Numbered from the stretch's first letter, positions 1 to 11,640 are shown. The stretch is 64,000 bases of DNA from Ophioderma brevispina (GCA_023653785.1 JAMKCH010084935.1:44478-108477), one strand, 5' to 3'. Translations and numbers: made by a program. The notes: generated by a model from the sequence alone, not told the origin.

Positions 1-229
1 AATTACCATTTGTTTGTAAGCGTTACTAAGCGGCGAGTATGCGTGTTGCGTTGCGCCGGGCGAGCCCGTGCGGTTGCGCGTGAGACGCTCGATGCGGTAC
101 GCATGTAACAGGCGCCTTATAGTGCAATACAGCTCGGTGTGCAAAATAGTGTGGGTAAAGAAGGTAAAGAAAGAAAATGGTCAATAACAGGTCATATTAT
201 TTCGCTTTGATTGTGGTATGAATGATGGA

Positions 230-695
230 AATGCTGGAAACTACGGGAACTTGAGTTACGAAAAAAATACAATTACGGGATGTTGTGACTGGGGAATTCA
301 TAAACTGCAGGATGACAAGAACTTTATACGGGTGTTTGAGCAGTTATGAGAAAAAAAGGATATGACGGGACCTCAGTACGGGTCAGCGCACGGGGAGTAC
401 TTTTGAGAAAAAAAGTTTAAACACAGAAACCTATATATTGACGTTTTTATTATTTACAAAAATATGAGAAAAAATAAAATATAGGCCTACGGAATGTTAT
501 ATGAGATTAAATATTCAGGTGTCGTTTCCTTAGTTAGAAATTGGCAACTACGTACATTAGCTACAGGATATGATAGGTACGGGAAATTGAGTTATTTGTG
601 TTAAAAAAACAACAAAATGTTGTGACTCGGGGGAGTCCTAAAGTTCAGGATGACGGGTAATTTATACGGGACTAACGGGAGTTTGAGAAATTGTT
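230..695. repeat. Diverged direct repeat, offset about 345 bp
   Basis: Segments around 238-350 and 570-695 share a series of blocks: 'cgggaa..ttgagtta', 'atgttgtgact', 'aggatgac' and 'tttatacggg', in the same order with small indels. This is an old tandem duplication. The first 120 bp of the window is noticeably GC/CpG-rich (many CGC/GCG) compared with the rest. No coding potential recognised. Confidence 0.55.
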
Positions 696-837
696 AGCTG
701 TTGCTACATTTCACTGTGTATGTGTATTTAACCGGTGTTGGTTTGCACAGTGGTCATTGTCAGCCATGTTTATCACTTTCAGTATCACTTCAGGTCAGTG
801 ATCAAATCGAGGTAGTTTCGTTTGATCGTTTCTGTTT

Positions 838-872
838 CAGTGATCGCTCCCATTTCAGTGATCGCTCCCATT
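838..872 (+). repeat. 17-bp tandem repeat beside the 880-917 hairpin
   Basis: TTTCAGTGATCGCTCCCA occurs twice head to tail, with a partial TTTCAGTGATCG-like copy before it. It abuts the GC-rich hairpin at 880-917. Confidence 0.6.
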
Positions 873-879
873 CACTCAA

Positions 880-917
880 CTAGCGGGAGCCCGCGCGAAG
901 CGCGGGCCTCCCGCTAG
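880..917. repeat. Near-perfect GC-rich hairpin
   Basis: Left arm CTAGCGGGAGCCCGCGC (880-896), loop GAA, right arm GCGCGGG, one bulged C, then CTCCCGCTAG (900-917). This is 17 bp of stem in otherwise AT-rich DNA. The GAA loop and GC stem would be very stable as RNA or cruciform. It could be the tip of a foldback transposon or a terminator-like structure. No gene is adjacent. Confidence 0.8.
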
Positions 918-1384
918 TATTTACAAAAGTTATATTTTTATCTGAATTTTCCCGTGTTCAGAGATTGGTATCTCGTTCGTTTGATCAAAACCTTCTGCGC
1001 TGCTGCTCTATTAGCCGTTTTTGTGCTCGTTTCCCTCCTCAGTCTGACGTTAATCTAAGTGAACGTATAATCTATCAGAGCTGATATGCACGTTCCCTCT
1101 ATATAATCAAACACTTTATAGGATTGAGGTAGTGTCAATATGAAAGAAATAGGGCTAGTAAATTGGTTGATCAATAAGGTTATTTAGCTGTTAATCCAAA
1201 GGTGTAGACCCAAGTAGATAAATCCTGGCCAACACAGCCATTTTAATATTTTCAGCAGTAGCAAATGGGGATTCCCAAAGAGTTTTTAAAAATTGGGGGC
1301 CCCTTCAAAAAATGTGCTAATATTTCTTTAATGCGATTTAGAGTACTACATTTTTGTTTGGATTAAATAAGTTCTGTTTTAGTC

Positions 1385-1560
1385 CTGCAGGTAATCATAG
1401 TCGGTCTCTGTAGACGACAACGGAATAAATCGTGAAACTAATGTTGTGTTAAGAGTCCACTGAATCGATTGCCCTATTGTTCCCATTGTTCCCGGGCTGT
1501 GAGACCGGCAGACCATTATCTCCTGCCACAAACAAGCCGGTCGGGCATGTGTTCCATGGT
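1385..1560 (+). repeat. Dispersed repeat, diverged copy of 50,460-50,600
   Basis: The stretch containing AGACGACAACGGAAT, CGTGAAACTAATGT, AGAGTC.ACTGAAT and TATCTCCTGCCACA is colinear with 50,479-50,600. The copy at 50.5 kb retains an open frame while this one is broken. Probably a fragment of the same transposon or processed sequence. Confidence 0.6.
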
Positions 1561-4104
1561 TCCCAAGCTCAATCCAAAAAACCAGAGGAAGAGTGAATAC
1601 TACTTTTATTCATCAGTACTTCATATTCAAACTAAATTTTAATTGAGTATACATCCCAGCGAGTGGGCCTGCGGGGATTTGTTGGCACTGAGCAACCTCT
1701 CTGACCTGCACTCCTAGGCAACATAATTTTGAATACTCTACCAACCCTTAAGACGTAATATATTTTTCAAACAAAACATGCACAAGGCACACTTACCTTA
1801 CAATCCTCTGCCACCCCCCCCACTTTTTTCTCTGTGGGTTCCCAGAATACACATGTATGTACATAGGTTTCGAACGTCCAAATTTCAAGGTACATGCTTT
1901 GTACCACATATACTTCATTACAACTTCAATGTCGTATTAACTAATGCCACTTCTACTACTTTGATTCCAGGTGATGTCTTGGTGGCTTCGATGGAACAAA
2001 CCGATTCAAGATCTGTAACAAACTTTGTGTGTGCCGTCTGCACGAAACATTACATATTGGTCGTGCCTGTCGCTTGACGGTGAATGTCGCGCTGCGTGAA
2101 TAGACCTGAATACACGTGCCTTCTTGACAGTCCGCTTTTGGATTACAACTTCACTCGTGAGCAACCGGTTTAATCCAGTAGAAATGATATCAAGATCATT
2201 TTCAAGATCCATTGGGAAACTTCCCTCCTGTTCTGGAGGCTTTCTTCTCGACGTGTCCCTTTGGAAGGCTACATCAGTTCACTCCAGCAACCATAATGAA
2301 ATGGACCTGACCAGGCGTTTTCGTTTCGCACTTCTAGGGATTGCACGGGTTGGTCATCATACAACTTCTGATAGGGGTTTCTTGTGACGGCGAGCAATCT
2401 ATCCAGAGAAAGAAAGCAATGAGAAAGAGGCACAGAGTAAGTGAACAGAGTGATCTTTAAACCTTAACGTATCAGATTTGGGGTAATTTTGTTCCAGCTC
2501 AGCGCCGGTAAGGAGAGAAGGGGGCCCCCTATAATTATCATTGTTAATTTCACATCATTTTGAAATTGGTGTTTTAGAACTATTTTATCATGTCCGCAAG
2601 CGTTGATATCCTAAAAAACACTTGTATCAAGCAGCTGGGTGACTGTCATTATGTTTCGTTACTGAAGTGGGATTTAAAGGTTGCGAAATATATTTATACA
2701 ATGGCGACGATATCGCTCAAATCAACTCACTGGCCCATATCAATTACATTTATCTACCAAACAGACCTCTACAACTTCCCTTTGGCATATAGCTAGAAAA
2801 CCGCTATTTGAGCAACTTTTTCGCATCATCCACAAAAGATTTGGATGAAGAAAATTTTGGAGAAAAAAGCACTTGAAATTGAATATTTAGGAGATTTAAT
2901 TTCAAATTTGCCGTTGGCCATCATCGCTTCATCAAGAGCACAGTAGTTGTTTTGCATGGGAAGAGTAAATAGTAGCGTAGTTGATGTCTTGTTACAGAGA
3001 TGACTAGTAAAATTTTAGCTCGTCAACCCACTGCCGACCTGGCTGCTTTGAGCCGGTAGTGCGATTTTTGTATTTGAAGCAGACTAGGGCTAGTCTAGGG
3101 CATGGCACTATGATCTGACGATTCACGTATTGTGTATTGGTCGTGATGTTAACATAGGCACTAGTTGAAGTATACCATATCCCCATTATACATTTGTTCT
3201 GTCAAAAATGTCCATATGCTCACCATACTGGGGCTATCTACACGAGTGGATCAATGTGGCTTGCATGGACATGGTGTATTACTACATAGGAGTACTGCAC
3301 AGGCCATGCACTGCAGTGTATACTCTGTTTGGTCTGAGTCATTGAGGGTGACTCTGCATTCACTTTTAGCCATTTCGATTGTGTCCGCCTTTATTCACGT
3401 GCGTGGTTGCAATGGAAAGGTCGCGCATTCGTGTCTATGGTTGGGCAAACCTAACGCCACAAGTGACGTCACCCTCAAACATTGAGATCGAATATAAGGA
3501 ACGCAGATAGGAACACTCCTCTAGCGGCAGTTTCTATTGTCGTCACACCTGGCGCCGCTTAAATAACTCAACGATTCCTTACGCACGACGTTCACAAGCA
3601 CTTACTCGATAGATTTGTTTTAGCGCATGTCGCAACAGCATGCTGTTACGGCATGAAAATGTGCATCGTGCAGACAGTCCAACGCACTTTCACACACATC
3701 TGGATCTTTGAAGTACCACTACATTGTTGCGGATCTGGTGCCCTGTTTAGATAGCCCATCTGTATTGTTTCGGTCTTACATTTCCCTTGTGAACATGACA
3801 TCTGGTGGTCTGGAACATTCCCCTCAGTGTATGACACGATTTTGGCGCAATCGTTGCGATTGACGCGTGACGCGCCCCAGTGGCAATCGACGCTGGAACA
3901 TCGAAAGATGGTCGAGAGTTTTAGAAATTTACCACTCATTTATGTTGAAATGCAATCGATTTGACGTCGTTCTTAAAACGTCGATTCAAATTGCAATTTC
4001 GACGTACATTTAATAAAAACCGTCCGCCTGGTTTCGACGTGCCAACGTCGTTTCGACGTGCACTAAACGACTATTCCCGCTGTGGGCACTACGATGGGAG
4101 TTTA

Positions 4105-4275
4105 GAACAGCCGGACCCGTTCGGACTCAATTGGCGAGTTCGAGTCACTCAGACTTGGCTCATTCTCGTGGACTCGGACTCTGGTCCCATTGCCTCGAAC
4201 CTCATGGCCCCATGCATGGACTTGGATTCGCGGCAGACTCAGACCTGCCGGACTCTGACTCAATTGAACCCCAGT
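4105..4275. repeat. GACTC-rich imperfect repeat
   Basis: GACTC/GAGTC occurs about ten times in 170 bp (for example GTGGACTCGGACTCTGG and CCGGACTCTGACTC). It is preceded by repeated CGTTTCGACGTGC around 4,030-4,065. Both blocks look like short low-copy tandem arrays. No function inferred. Confidence 0.5.
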
Positions 4276-5151
4276 GTACTCTTATCTAAATCAGAGAAAA
4301 TAATATTAAAGACTCCAAATGCACCATTCTCCCTAAATTTTGTGAATGCTCAAATCAAAAACAAAGATAAATTGGAACTGAATAGAGGCTGATGGTATTG
4401 TTTCAGTACATCCAGCACGAGCAAGCATGAAGAAGGGCGGTTACAACGCCAGAGACTTAGCGGAAAAGCGTTTGAAGATCGTACTCGCGTGGAGTTTTTT
4501 AATAGCTGATTGAAGATCCACGCGCTCTCTTTAGCATCTTATTGATAAGCGCATGCGCACAAACAAATTGTGTTGCCTAGTCAAGAAGTGGTCGCTGTTG
4601 GACCGAAATTGCTGAATTAATACCCTTCATCACCGCCTGGTATCCAGAAAAAGAGAAAACCAGTCTCTCTAGGAAAAAAGCAAGCTCACAGCATGCCTAC
4701 ATTCAATGACAATTACAAAGGAATGTTTTGCATAGCTGATCCTTTCGTTAGGAGCTTGTAGTGACGGCCTCCATAGACATTCGTCCTGCATAAGCTAAAA
4801 AAGAGACTACATGAGGCAGCCCTTTTATAACAATACCTAAATACCTATGTAGTTGCAATGAGTGCTAAGATTTGGAAGACATATCCCGCGTTAGCAACTT
4901 AAAACCCAGAAACCGCAGACTTTGGAATATAACACAACGGTCCGCATCTTAAATAATAAAGCATGGCCCATTGCCGCGCTATTTATATCATGAGCAGTCC
5001 AATCTCACTATATGAGCTATTCTATTACCTCTTGCTGCCCGTTATTGAAAATGCAGCCATTCTGATTGGTCAGTTGACTGCCCATTATTCTGCAATAATG
5101 GGTTGCCAAATGCATTTTCCTTATAAATGAAGCTTTTTTTAGGTATAGAAT

Positions 5152-5313
5152 AGAAATAAAGGTTTGCAGTGTCTTTATGTATGGACTCATAATGTAATCC
5201 TCGGCCAGAAAAACTTTCAAATATGGGCTCGGCTGCCGCCTCCGCCCATTATTTAGTTTTTTCTGACCTCGACACATTATTCGCCCATAATGACACTGCA
5301 AACCCTTTATTTC
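5152..5313. mobile_element. Small foldback element (MITE-like)
   Basis: GAAATAAAGGTTTGCAGTGTC near 5,152-5,172 is inverted as GACACTGCAAACCCTTTATTTC at 5,291-5,312. Span about 160 bp. A second hairpin CCCATTATTCTGCAATAATGGG lies just upstream (5,081-5,102). No target duplication could be fixed. Confidence 0.6.
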
Positions 5314-6384
5314 TTAATAAAACTCTCAATTCCCTAAATTTAGTTCAAATATGTTTTTAATTCACCAGTATATTACGCAAATACACCCCCTGTGTTTTGC
5401 ATGATCTATGGATACCCAGACATACACATACATGGTCAGCTGTTATTAACACGTGTACATCCAAGGGACTGTAACTGGTCATTTGGGTAGATTAGCGTAC
5501 CTCATTGTGTCTATGTTGGTATGGGTGTGTTGTTGTTTTTTGGCAATTCCTTTAGTGTTTAAGGCCCCAGAAAACAAAATGCAAAATCATGTGTACCCCC
5601 CCCCACCCCATACCAGAATGCCACACATCTGATATTTGCTAATTAATATCCGTTCAAAGCGCATTCGTGGTTCTTGGGGAGGGAAGGGTTCATATCGGAA
5701 ATTTCAATTACAATTGAAGCGTATATAATTTTACATAAAAAGCACCTTTTGGGGAAATTATGTAAAGTGATGTTTTTTTTTGAAAACTAACAAAAGGTAA
5801 CTTTGAGCATGTCGCTTTTTATGCGGAACGTTTCAAATTTATCCTTTTTCATGAATCTATAGAGGGCTTCCTTCATTTCCTTATCCGGGCGATGTCCTTT
5901 CCTCTTAAAAAACAAACGAAATTATGCTTTTACAAATAAAACTCAAACTAAAGTAAAACTGCATTTTATAGACAAAATATCGATCCAAATACATTTTGTA
6001 CGCACCCGTTGATTTTACTTTAGATCTAGCAAAAAAGTTCTCAAGAAACTACTTTGTGTGATGAATTCAAACGTTAGAGTCATGACGAGGTTCTAAGATG
6101 CTGCACTAAGACTTTGGAACACCCTTTCTTCCCTATTACATTCGTCATGCAGCCTCACTGGCAACGTAACGTAATACGTAACTTGTAAATTGTATTTAAA
6201 TGTACAAGTGTTGGCAAGAGTGCGAGGCACAAATTGAAGATGGCCCTCTCCATGCATAAATACATCAGTTATTGCACATGTAACCATTATAAACATCAAA
6301 AAAATCAATTATTTGAAATGAAATTGACGGTATGTTTCAAGCAAAATGTCACTTTAAACATCACTATCATTGGCAAAAACTTAC

Positions 6385-6649
6385 TGATACGCCAATGACG
6401 GAGTCTGAATGAGCAAAACGAAAGAAAACTTGCTGTAATGCTAACTGAGCTATCAATATAGGTCCCATAGGCCTGACCCTGTTCCTCCTCTAACGTAATT
6501 CTTCTGTCAGTCTCAGCGGTAGTGTAGAATGCCATTTTGGCAAAAAGAGTGGTATGTACTTGAGGATGTTCTCCTGGCCACATTGTCATAAGAACGTTAC
6601 TTATGACCATTGACTCCAAGTATTCTAGGATCTCATTTAACTTCTCAGC
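6385..6649 (-). CDS. Exon 17: pre-GPS stalk (REJ/PKD1-family pattern)
   Basis: A 265-nt exon, phase 0 to 1, with a good acceptor (CTTTTTGCAG) and an A|GTAAGT donor. It starts AEKLNEILEYLESMVISNVL, followed by MTMWPGEHPQVHTTLFAKMA and a charged stretch, and ends SFRLRHWRI. The '(T)MxPGExPxxxxTxxF' segment is a recognisable feature of the region between the REJ domain and the GPS site in REJ/PKD1 proteins. Length 88 codons. This is the last exon I can support on the 3' side. The GPS, membrane and PLAT exons would lie at lower coordinates or beyond the edge. Confidence 0.6.
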
Positions 6650-6835
6650 CTGCAAAAAGATATTAAACCACAAAAAATAATTGCTGTATACTTTGTCCAA
6701 AAAAACGCAACACTTAATGCCAGGCACCATAAATTTTTAACAAAAGCATATGACGACTTGTTCGTTATTGTAAGGTAAGATAGGACTGTTAGCTAATGTC
6801 CCTGAAAAGTTTGTAAAGGTATAGGACTTATTATA

Positions 6836-6992
6836 TTCGACGAAACAAAACGAAACGAAACGGGCTCAGTGCACCCATTGGATTACACGCTTTATTCCGT
6901 CATAGTATAAAATTATGATAACGGAATAAAGTGTGTAATCCAATGGGTGCACTGAGCCTGTTTCGTTTCGTTTCGTCGAATATCATAAGCGC
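6836..6992. mobile_element. Foldback MITE with 65-bp arms
   Basis: Arms starting TTCGACGAAAC and ending AACGAAACG..TTTATTCCGT (6,837-6,900) are repeated inverted at 6,920-6,982, with a 19-nt loop. The inverted match extends outward (CTTATTATATTCGA versus TCGAATATCATAAG). The arms contain a CGAAA-type tandem. It shares the TTTATTCCGT core with three other hairpins in the window. Confidence 0.85.
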
Positions 6993-7526
6993 AGGTATAG
7001 TCAATAGTTTTAAGATATGACCCCAGAAATCAAGTAACCTGCAGTACCCATTTTATCAAATTGAGGCGTAACTACAATTTAATATAAATACGGTACTGTA
7101 CTTTTTGCATGCAGAACCACCAATATGAATCTTTTTTTATAAATGGCAGGTGCTGCAACAAATATTAACGTATGAATGTTTCCATTAATAATAACAACTT
7201 ATAAACATGTATTTTAACACACTCATAACATGAATTTAGGAATGTATGCTCAACAATTGTCCAAATTAGACGGCATTGGATTAAAGCTTATCAATCATCA
7301 TCGTATTGTGACAGCACACACAGTTATCTTAACCCAACATTGAATGACAAAATGAATATACTGATATTGTTATTGAGTTTTTCATTGAAAAGCATCTTGG
7401 TAACATAACCGTGAAATCCCACCCACGATTATGCTAAGGACCGTTATACTTGTCTCATGCCGTATGTGCTAGTCTATATTTATTGCACACCACTATTGCT
7501 AAATATTGTTTGTTAATATTACATAC

Positions 7527-7684
7527 CGTGATGGATATTTCTTCAGTGGTTTCATTTTGAATGCTATAGCTATTGTTTTTTTCTTGCACCGCAGAAGGAC
7601 TCGTCGTTGATATTTCTGAGCATACATGCTGGTTGTTTGCATCCACAACAACTATATTGATGAAATGCAGTAAGGATAGAACAC
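7527..7684 (-). CDS. Exon 16: glycosylated stalk segment (or first exon of another gene)
   Basis: From the acceptor ATATTTCTAG the exon reads VLSLLHFINIVVVDANNQHV after a shared Gly codon, then a Ser/Thr/Asn-rich stretch with NNS and NET sequons, and ends EEISIT at a consensus donor (ACG|GTATGT). Phase is 1 to 0 and fits exon 15 before it and exon 17 after it. A competing reading is that ATG at 7,701-7,703 starts a signal peptide (MSCIFLGVLSLLHFINIVVV) of a separate secreted protein. Phase agreement on both sides makes me prefer the internal exon. Confidence 0.5.
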
Positions 7685-8215
7685 CTAGAAATATGCAAGA
7701 CATAAATTAATTACAATATAACACTATGGTACAGGCAAACAGGCGGGGAGTCCACAGCACATTTAATTTGGATGAAAGTCTGATTTTTATCTTTAACATT
7801 CGATTTTTTAATGTTATTTTACAAATTGATAACCTATTACTCCATAGGTTTCAATATGAATGTATTATTATAGTATAAATGTTCAGTATTTTATTCATAA
7901 GTTTAACAACAACAAAATAATAATTTCCTGGAACTAGTACATAATGTTATTCCTTCTGTAGACCTTAAGAGCATTATTCCGATAGCACTGAAATACATTT
8001 GTAGAATCCTATAACAAAACACCACCTGGATGTTCATATCGCGATGGAAAACACAGGTAATACGGGGCTGTTTTGTTGTTGTTGTAGTTGTTGTTCGCTT
8101 GTTGTAAATTTATATTTCATGACTCCTGCAGATTTTCAGCCCAACCGAGTATTTGCATGAGTGATTCAATGTTTCTGAAACATTTTTTTCCAAACCTCAT
8201 AAAATGGTCAGGGTT

Positions 8216-8290
8216 AGGGTATGGTTTGGAGCAAGGGTTAGGGTACAGTCTCTTTCACTCTATCGCTCTCTCTCTCTCTTTATCGCTCTA
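8216..8290 (+). repeat. Telomere-like GGGTTAGGGT pair and CT microsatellite
   Basis: GGGTTAGGGTATGGTTTGGAGC is followed by GGGTTAGGGTACAG, then a CTCTCTCT-rich run. Only two degenerate TTAGGG units, so it is more likely an incidental or repeat-borne motif than an interstitial telomere. Confidence 0.4.
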
Positions 8291-8379
8291 AGTGCCATCG
8301 TAGGCGATCGCATGCGACCATGTTTTGCTACAACACTCTTCTTTGCTTTCTCAGTCAGCTTCACTTCTTGATGTTTGAT

Positions 8380-8935
8380 ACCGCTTTCTCCTAACCACAT
8401 ATTTAAACTAGTCAACCAAAATCATGCTTTTCCTTCCTCGGTTCCTTTTCCTTCCATTGGTCTAGTCAGTGGCAAATTCTCCAGACCATCTTTTCTAATT
8501 CATGTCCCAAGAATCTTATCTGTTTAGTTCTTATATCCCTGATCAGTTTCCTATCCACTACAGCTCGTTGAAGCGCATCTTCATTAATTTACTGATTCAG
8601 TCTGTCTGTCCAAGAAACCATCATTATTCGCCTTAAGAACAACGTCTAACAACTCCAGCCGTTTTCTCATGTCAGATGATAATTGACCACGCTTCACATC
8701 CGTACAACATGATAGGATAAATATAGCAACGTAACACCCGTATCCTGGTCTTTAAACTTAGTGTACAGTTTGATCTCCATAACATAGCTAGCATTTCTGG
8801 GATGGTAACTGTTAAGTTCAAGGAAGAAGAAGAAGAAAGAAGAGAAACTTGGTTGACGATCCGGTCTTTCATTTTCTTGAAAAAAAGTCCACCGCTTCAA
8901 AAATGACTCCCTTTCAACCAACGTTGTTCCATCTT
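8380..8935 (-). mobile_element. LINE fragment, C-terminal end of reverse transcriptase (RTE/'craniofacial-like' type)
   Basis: The minus strand reads TLSLKTRIRVLRCYIYPIML and then YGCEAWS, the well-known segment after the RT domain of RTE-type and related LINEs. Further on, in shifting frames, there are remnants of the LExFxxxxxRRxLxISW and GRKRxRG motifs. Several stops and frameshifts: a dead copy in an intron of the REJ-like gene, in the same orientation. Confidence 0.7.
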
Positions 8936-9441
8936 TGATGCAACCAGAACTTGAGCATCATGTCCTCCTACCAGATATTTCATTTATCGTCCTATATCCC
9001 TGACATCCCTAGAGGAAAATCTGAAAATCACCGCAAAAAAGTGAAGTGGCTGTATTTTTGTTGTTAGATCTACGAGCACTTTTCCACTAATCCAAGGCAG
9101 GGGGCCGCTACGTGGTTTTTTTGTTAGTTGGATTTTGAAGGTTTAAGGGACGTTATTGATTTGAGAGTTTCTCTTGCATTTTCAGCTGTTTTGTATGCGT
9201 ACGTCCGCAAAATCCCACTCAAAATTCACTCGAGTTTCCCATCATGCCACCGCATCATTTACATCATCAGCTCTCTCTTTCAATATAATTGTCTAACTTA
9301 AAGGTGCATTCTTTATCTTACATACATATTAGGGGCGGCTAAAATGAATCGGTCGGAACTAGCGAACTACCGGTGGTGGAGTGTTTATACATTACACTGC
9401 AAAATACTGCGGTGAATTGTATGGGATACTTTCCAGCTTAC

Positions 9442-9600
9442 CAAAGGAAAATTGCCTGTTGTATATCGTGGGAAGAGTGCCACTACCAGTGTAATTTCCA
9501 GTACAGTTTCCAGTACAGTTGCCATAAGCAGTTCCGTTTCCTGACCCACTACCTGTTCCGTTTCCAGATCCACTACCTGTCCCGTCTCCAGATCCACTTC
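9442..9600 (-). CDS. Exon 15: Gly/Ser/Asn repeat linker (coding minisatellite)
   Basis: Three 24-bp units encode GSGDGTGS, GSGNGTGS and GSGNGTAY, followed by GNCTGNCTGNYTGSG and then LPTIYNRQFSFG to a GTAAGC donor. Five N-x-T sequons fall in about 30 residues, so the linker would be heavily N-glycosylated if secreted. From the acceptor at ATCAG|GA the exon is phase 1-1 (159 nt), and it joins the 7.6-kb exon with a Gly codon. Just 5' of the chosen acceptor a similar Gly/Ser/Asp string (DAGSGDGSGDGIGS) is open in a frame one base off. Either the real exon starts further upstream (near 9,690) with a one-base deletion, or the repeat extends into the intron. Confidence 0.5.
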
Positions 9601-9846
9601 CTGATCCAGTTGAGAGCCAATCCCATCGCCACTCCCGTCACCACTTCCAGCATCATAGGTAACTCATACAAGATATCAATTGCAGTTTGTAAAGTAGGTA
9701 TCATTGAATCTAAAAGGAAAAACAAAAGGAACGGGATAGTGTTACAATTTAAGTCGAATGACATTAATAGTATCTTACAATTTATAACTTGCACGAAAGA
9801 AATACATCATGGTAGTTTTTTATTATTGTCTGCATTGTTTCCATCA

Positions 9847-9920
9847 TTTCAGTTGGGATGTGTTTCTCAGTATGGAAAACTGCCCCGAGTTTCTGCGGGA
9901 GGAGAGGAGTCTACTGATTT
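9847..9920 (-). other. Weak exon candidate between stalk exons
   Basis: After a good acceptor (CCTGTTTTTGCAG) a short frame reads ISRLLSSRRNSGQFSILRNT, then SQLK and a stop. It lies between exon 14 and exon 15 and starts in phase 1. No convincing donor exists and the sequence has no specific family match. Listed only because position, acceptor and helical character are compatible with the stalk. Confidence 0.15.
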
Positions 9921-10670
9921 CTGCAAAAACAGGTCCAAAATTAAGAGGCCAAGAAATCCCAACTTAGTCGTCACCATTGATTAACACGTAAAAGTGAAAA
10001 TCTTTACAAAAAAATCAGATTTGTTTATATGTTGTTAAGGATTTCAAGGATATTTATTCAAAACCTTCGTTCTGAAGAATCAATTCAATGTAAGGGTTAC
10101 TTTTTTGTATGAATAACGGACGAGGACAAGGTCGTACGTGGGTCATGGGAGCACCCATAATAAACTAACTAAAAAAATATTAATTAACAGGGACTGCCAA
10201 TACTTGGATTGATATAATCAACACCTTCGTCCACTTCTCCATAGATGTAGGTGTACCTCCAACTCAATCCAAAGATCCCTTTTTTTTACTTTAATTAATA
10301 AACTAGTTCCTATCTTCAATTTATTATGTTCGCGGATGAAACTAATATCTGATATTCAATAAAGAACCTAAATTACTTGAAACTACTTCAAAATTTTAAG
10401 TGAATAAGGCCTTGTGCACTCCCGTTTGAAAACCACTTTGCCGGTGGATTTTTTTTTAAAAACTCTGGTCAAAATGGCAGTCCAAAAACGCTCACCAAAT
10501 TCACCCGCCGAAAAATGAAAAACCACTTTCCCGTAGGACCTTTTCCATAACATTTGGCTCATAATAGAAGATCATAAAACATTTACATTGCAGAAATAAA
10601 AATAAACAAAAGTACTTAAAGTACCGATTTAAGGGGCAAAACCAATTGTGAATAAGTCACAAAATTCTTA

Positions 10671-10690
10671 ATTATGCTAATTAGCATAAT
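10671..10690. promoter_or_regulatory. 20-bp perfect palindrome of two overlapping POU octamers
   Basis: ATTATGCTAATTAGCATAAT is self-complementary over 20 bp and contains ATGCTAAT and its inverse ATTAGCAT, octamer-type sites for POU/Oct homeodomain factors. It is intronic in the REJ-like gene. The motif match is certain; function is inference. Confidence 0.45.
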
Positions 10691-10959
10691 AACGCCATGG
10701 ACGAATTTGAATTTTTTTCATAACAAAACATGCGCAACTGATATTGAGGCAATTACATAAAAATTTTGGCAAAAGCAAATTTACCGTTAAAAAATGGGTA
10801 CGAAAAACAAAATTTCGGGTCCACGGTGGACAACCCCCCATCACTTAAGTGTTAAAAAAGAATTAACATTTATATCTAATGGTTTAAAATAAACTTTCTC
10901 TAAACATTAGTAGTCTGAAATTAAACAAACCCTTTACCAAACGATATTAAAATCAGTAT

Positions 10960-11640
10960 CAGTAAAATCAGTAGCCACTTGGACAAGTTATCAAAACCAA
11001 ATTTTTAGGCATTTCAATTGAGGATGATATGTGTTGGAAAACACACATTTCACATCTTACTAACATAATTTCTAATACAACGGGATATCAGAAAGGTGAA
11101 CACTTTCTAAACTTCTTGATTCAATGACGACATTATTATAATACGCTTTTTCTTTCCTTACATCAACCACTGTGCAATTGTTTGGACAGGTAAAAATAAT
11201 TCTGATCTTCATATTCTCTGTTTGTAATGCAAAAAAGAGTTATGTGTCATGTACGAATTAACTTTGGATAGCCCATATTGGCGACCCTCTTTTCTCCTCC
11301 ATTAATACGCTTACAATTCATGACCTCTATATCTGTCACACTGCCCAGTTGATGTATAAATACCATTATGACCTACTTTCTCCAGACATCTCATTGATCA
11401 TTTTTTTTTCTTGTCTAGAAGACGTCCATCCTTATGACAACCGATCATCTAAGGACCTGAACGTATAGATAGACAAACACCAAACGCGCATGCAAAAAAA
11501 CCATAGGATCAAAGGTGCTGTCTTATGCAATTCAATGGATGACCGTCTTAAACAGTCCCTAGACTATGTTGAGTTTTAAAAATGCTCAGGTGACTCGTAT
11601 TTTACAAAGAATAAATGTCATATGATTTGGGTACGTTAGC
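10960..11640 (+). mobile_element. Degenerate LINE fragment (CR1/jockey-like RT C terminus)
   Basis: The plus strand shows KFLGISIEDDMCWKTHISHL, matching the 'xKFLGVxID..L.W..HI' segment after the RT domain, then broken remnants of LQKRxxRxI and the distal 'NxxRxxxxIxxxGxxxWN' region. Many stops. Oriented opposite to the host gene. Confidence 0.6.

Larger units (their letters stand above)
918..5150. other. No gene recognised; low-structure region
   Basis: Apart from the dispersed repeat at 1.4-1.56 kb and the GACTC-rich block near 4.1-4.3 kb, I see only short chance frames. The 3' exons of the REJ-like gene (GPS, membrane helices, PLAT) would be expected here or to the left on the minus strand, but nothing with the GPS Cys/Trp pattern or a clear multi-helix run could be read. 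Confidence 0.4.

Noticed and set aside
1..120. CpG-island promoter at the left edge
   Set aside because: The CpG-rich segment is only about 110 bp long, truncated by the window edge and not followed by a recognisable exon.
5770..5880. Minus-strand frame RKGHRPDKEMKEALYRFMKK after a good acceptor
   Set aside because: Tempting as a cytoplasmic segment of the receptor, but its phase does not fit exon 17, it lacks a donor or polyadenylation signal, and other frames are equally short. Left out of the gene model.
8216..8255. Interstitial telomere
   Set aside because: Only two degenerate GGGTTAGGGT units. Too short to claim a telomere fusion or telomerase-seeded repeat.
9373..9984. Plus-strand open frame of 203 codons
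   Set aside because: It is antisense to the Gly/Ser/Asn exon. The apparent FQYSFQYS repeat is the shadow of the 24-bp minisatellite, and the rest has no domain pattern or coding-type context.
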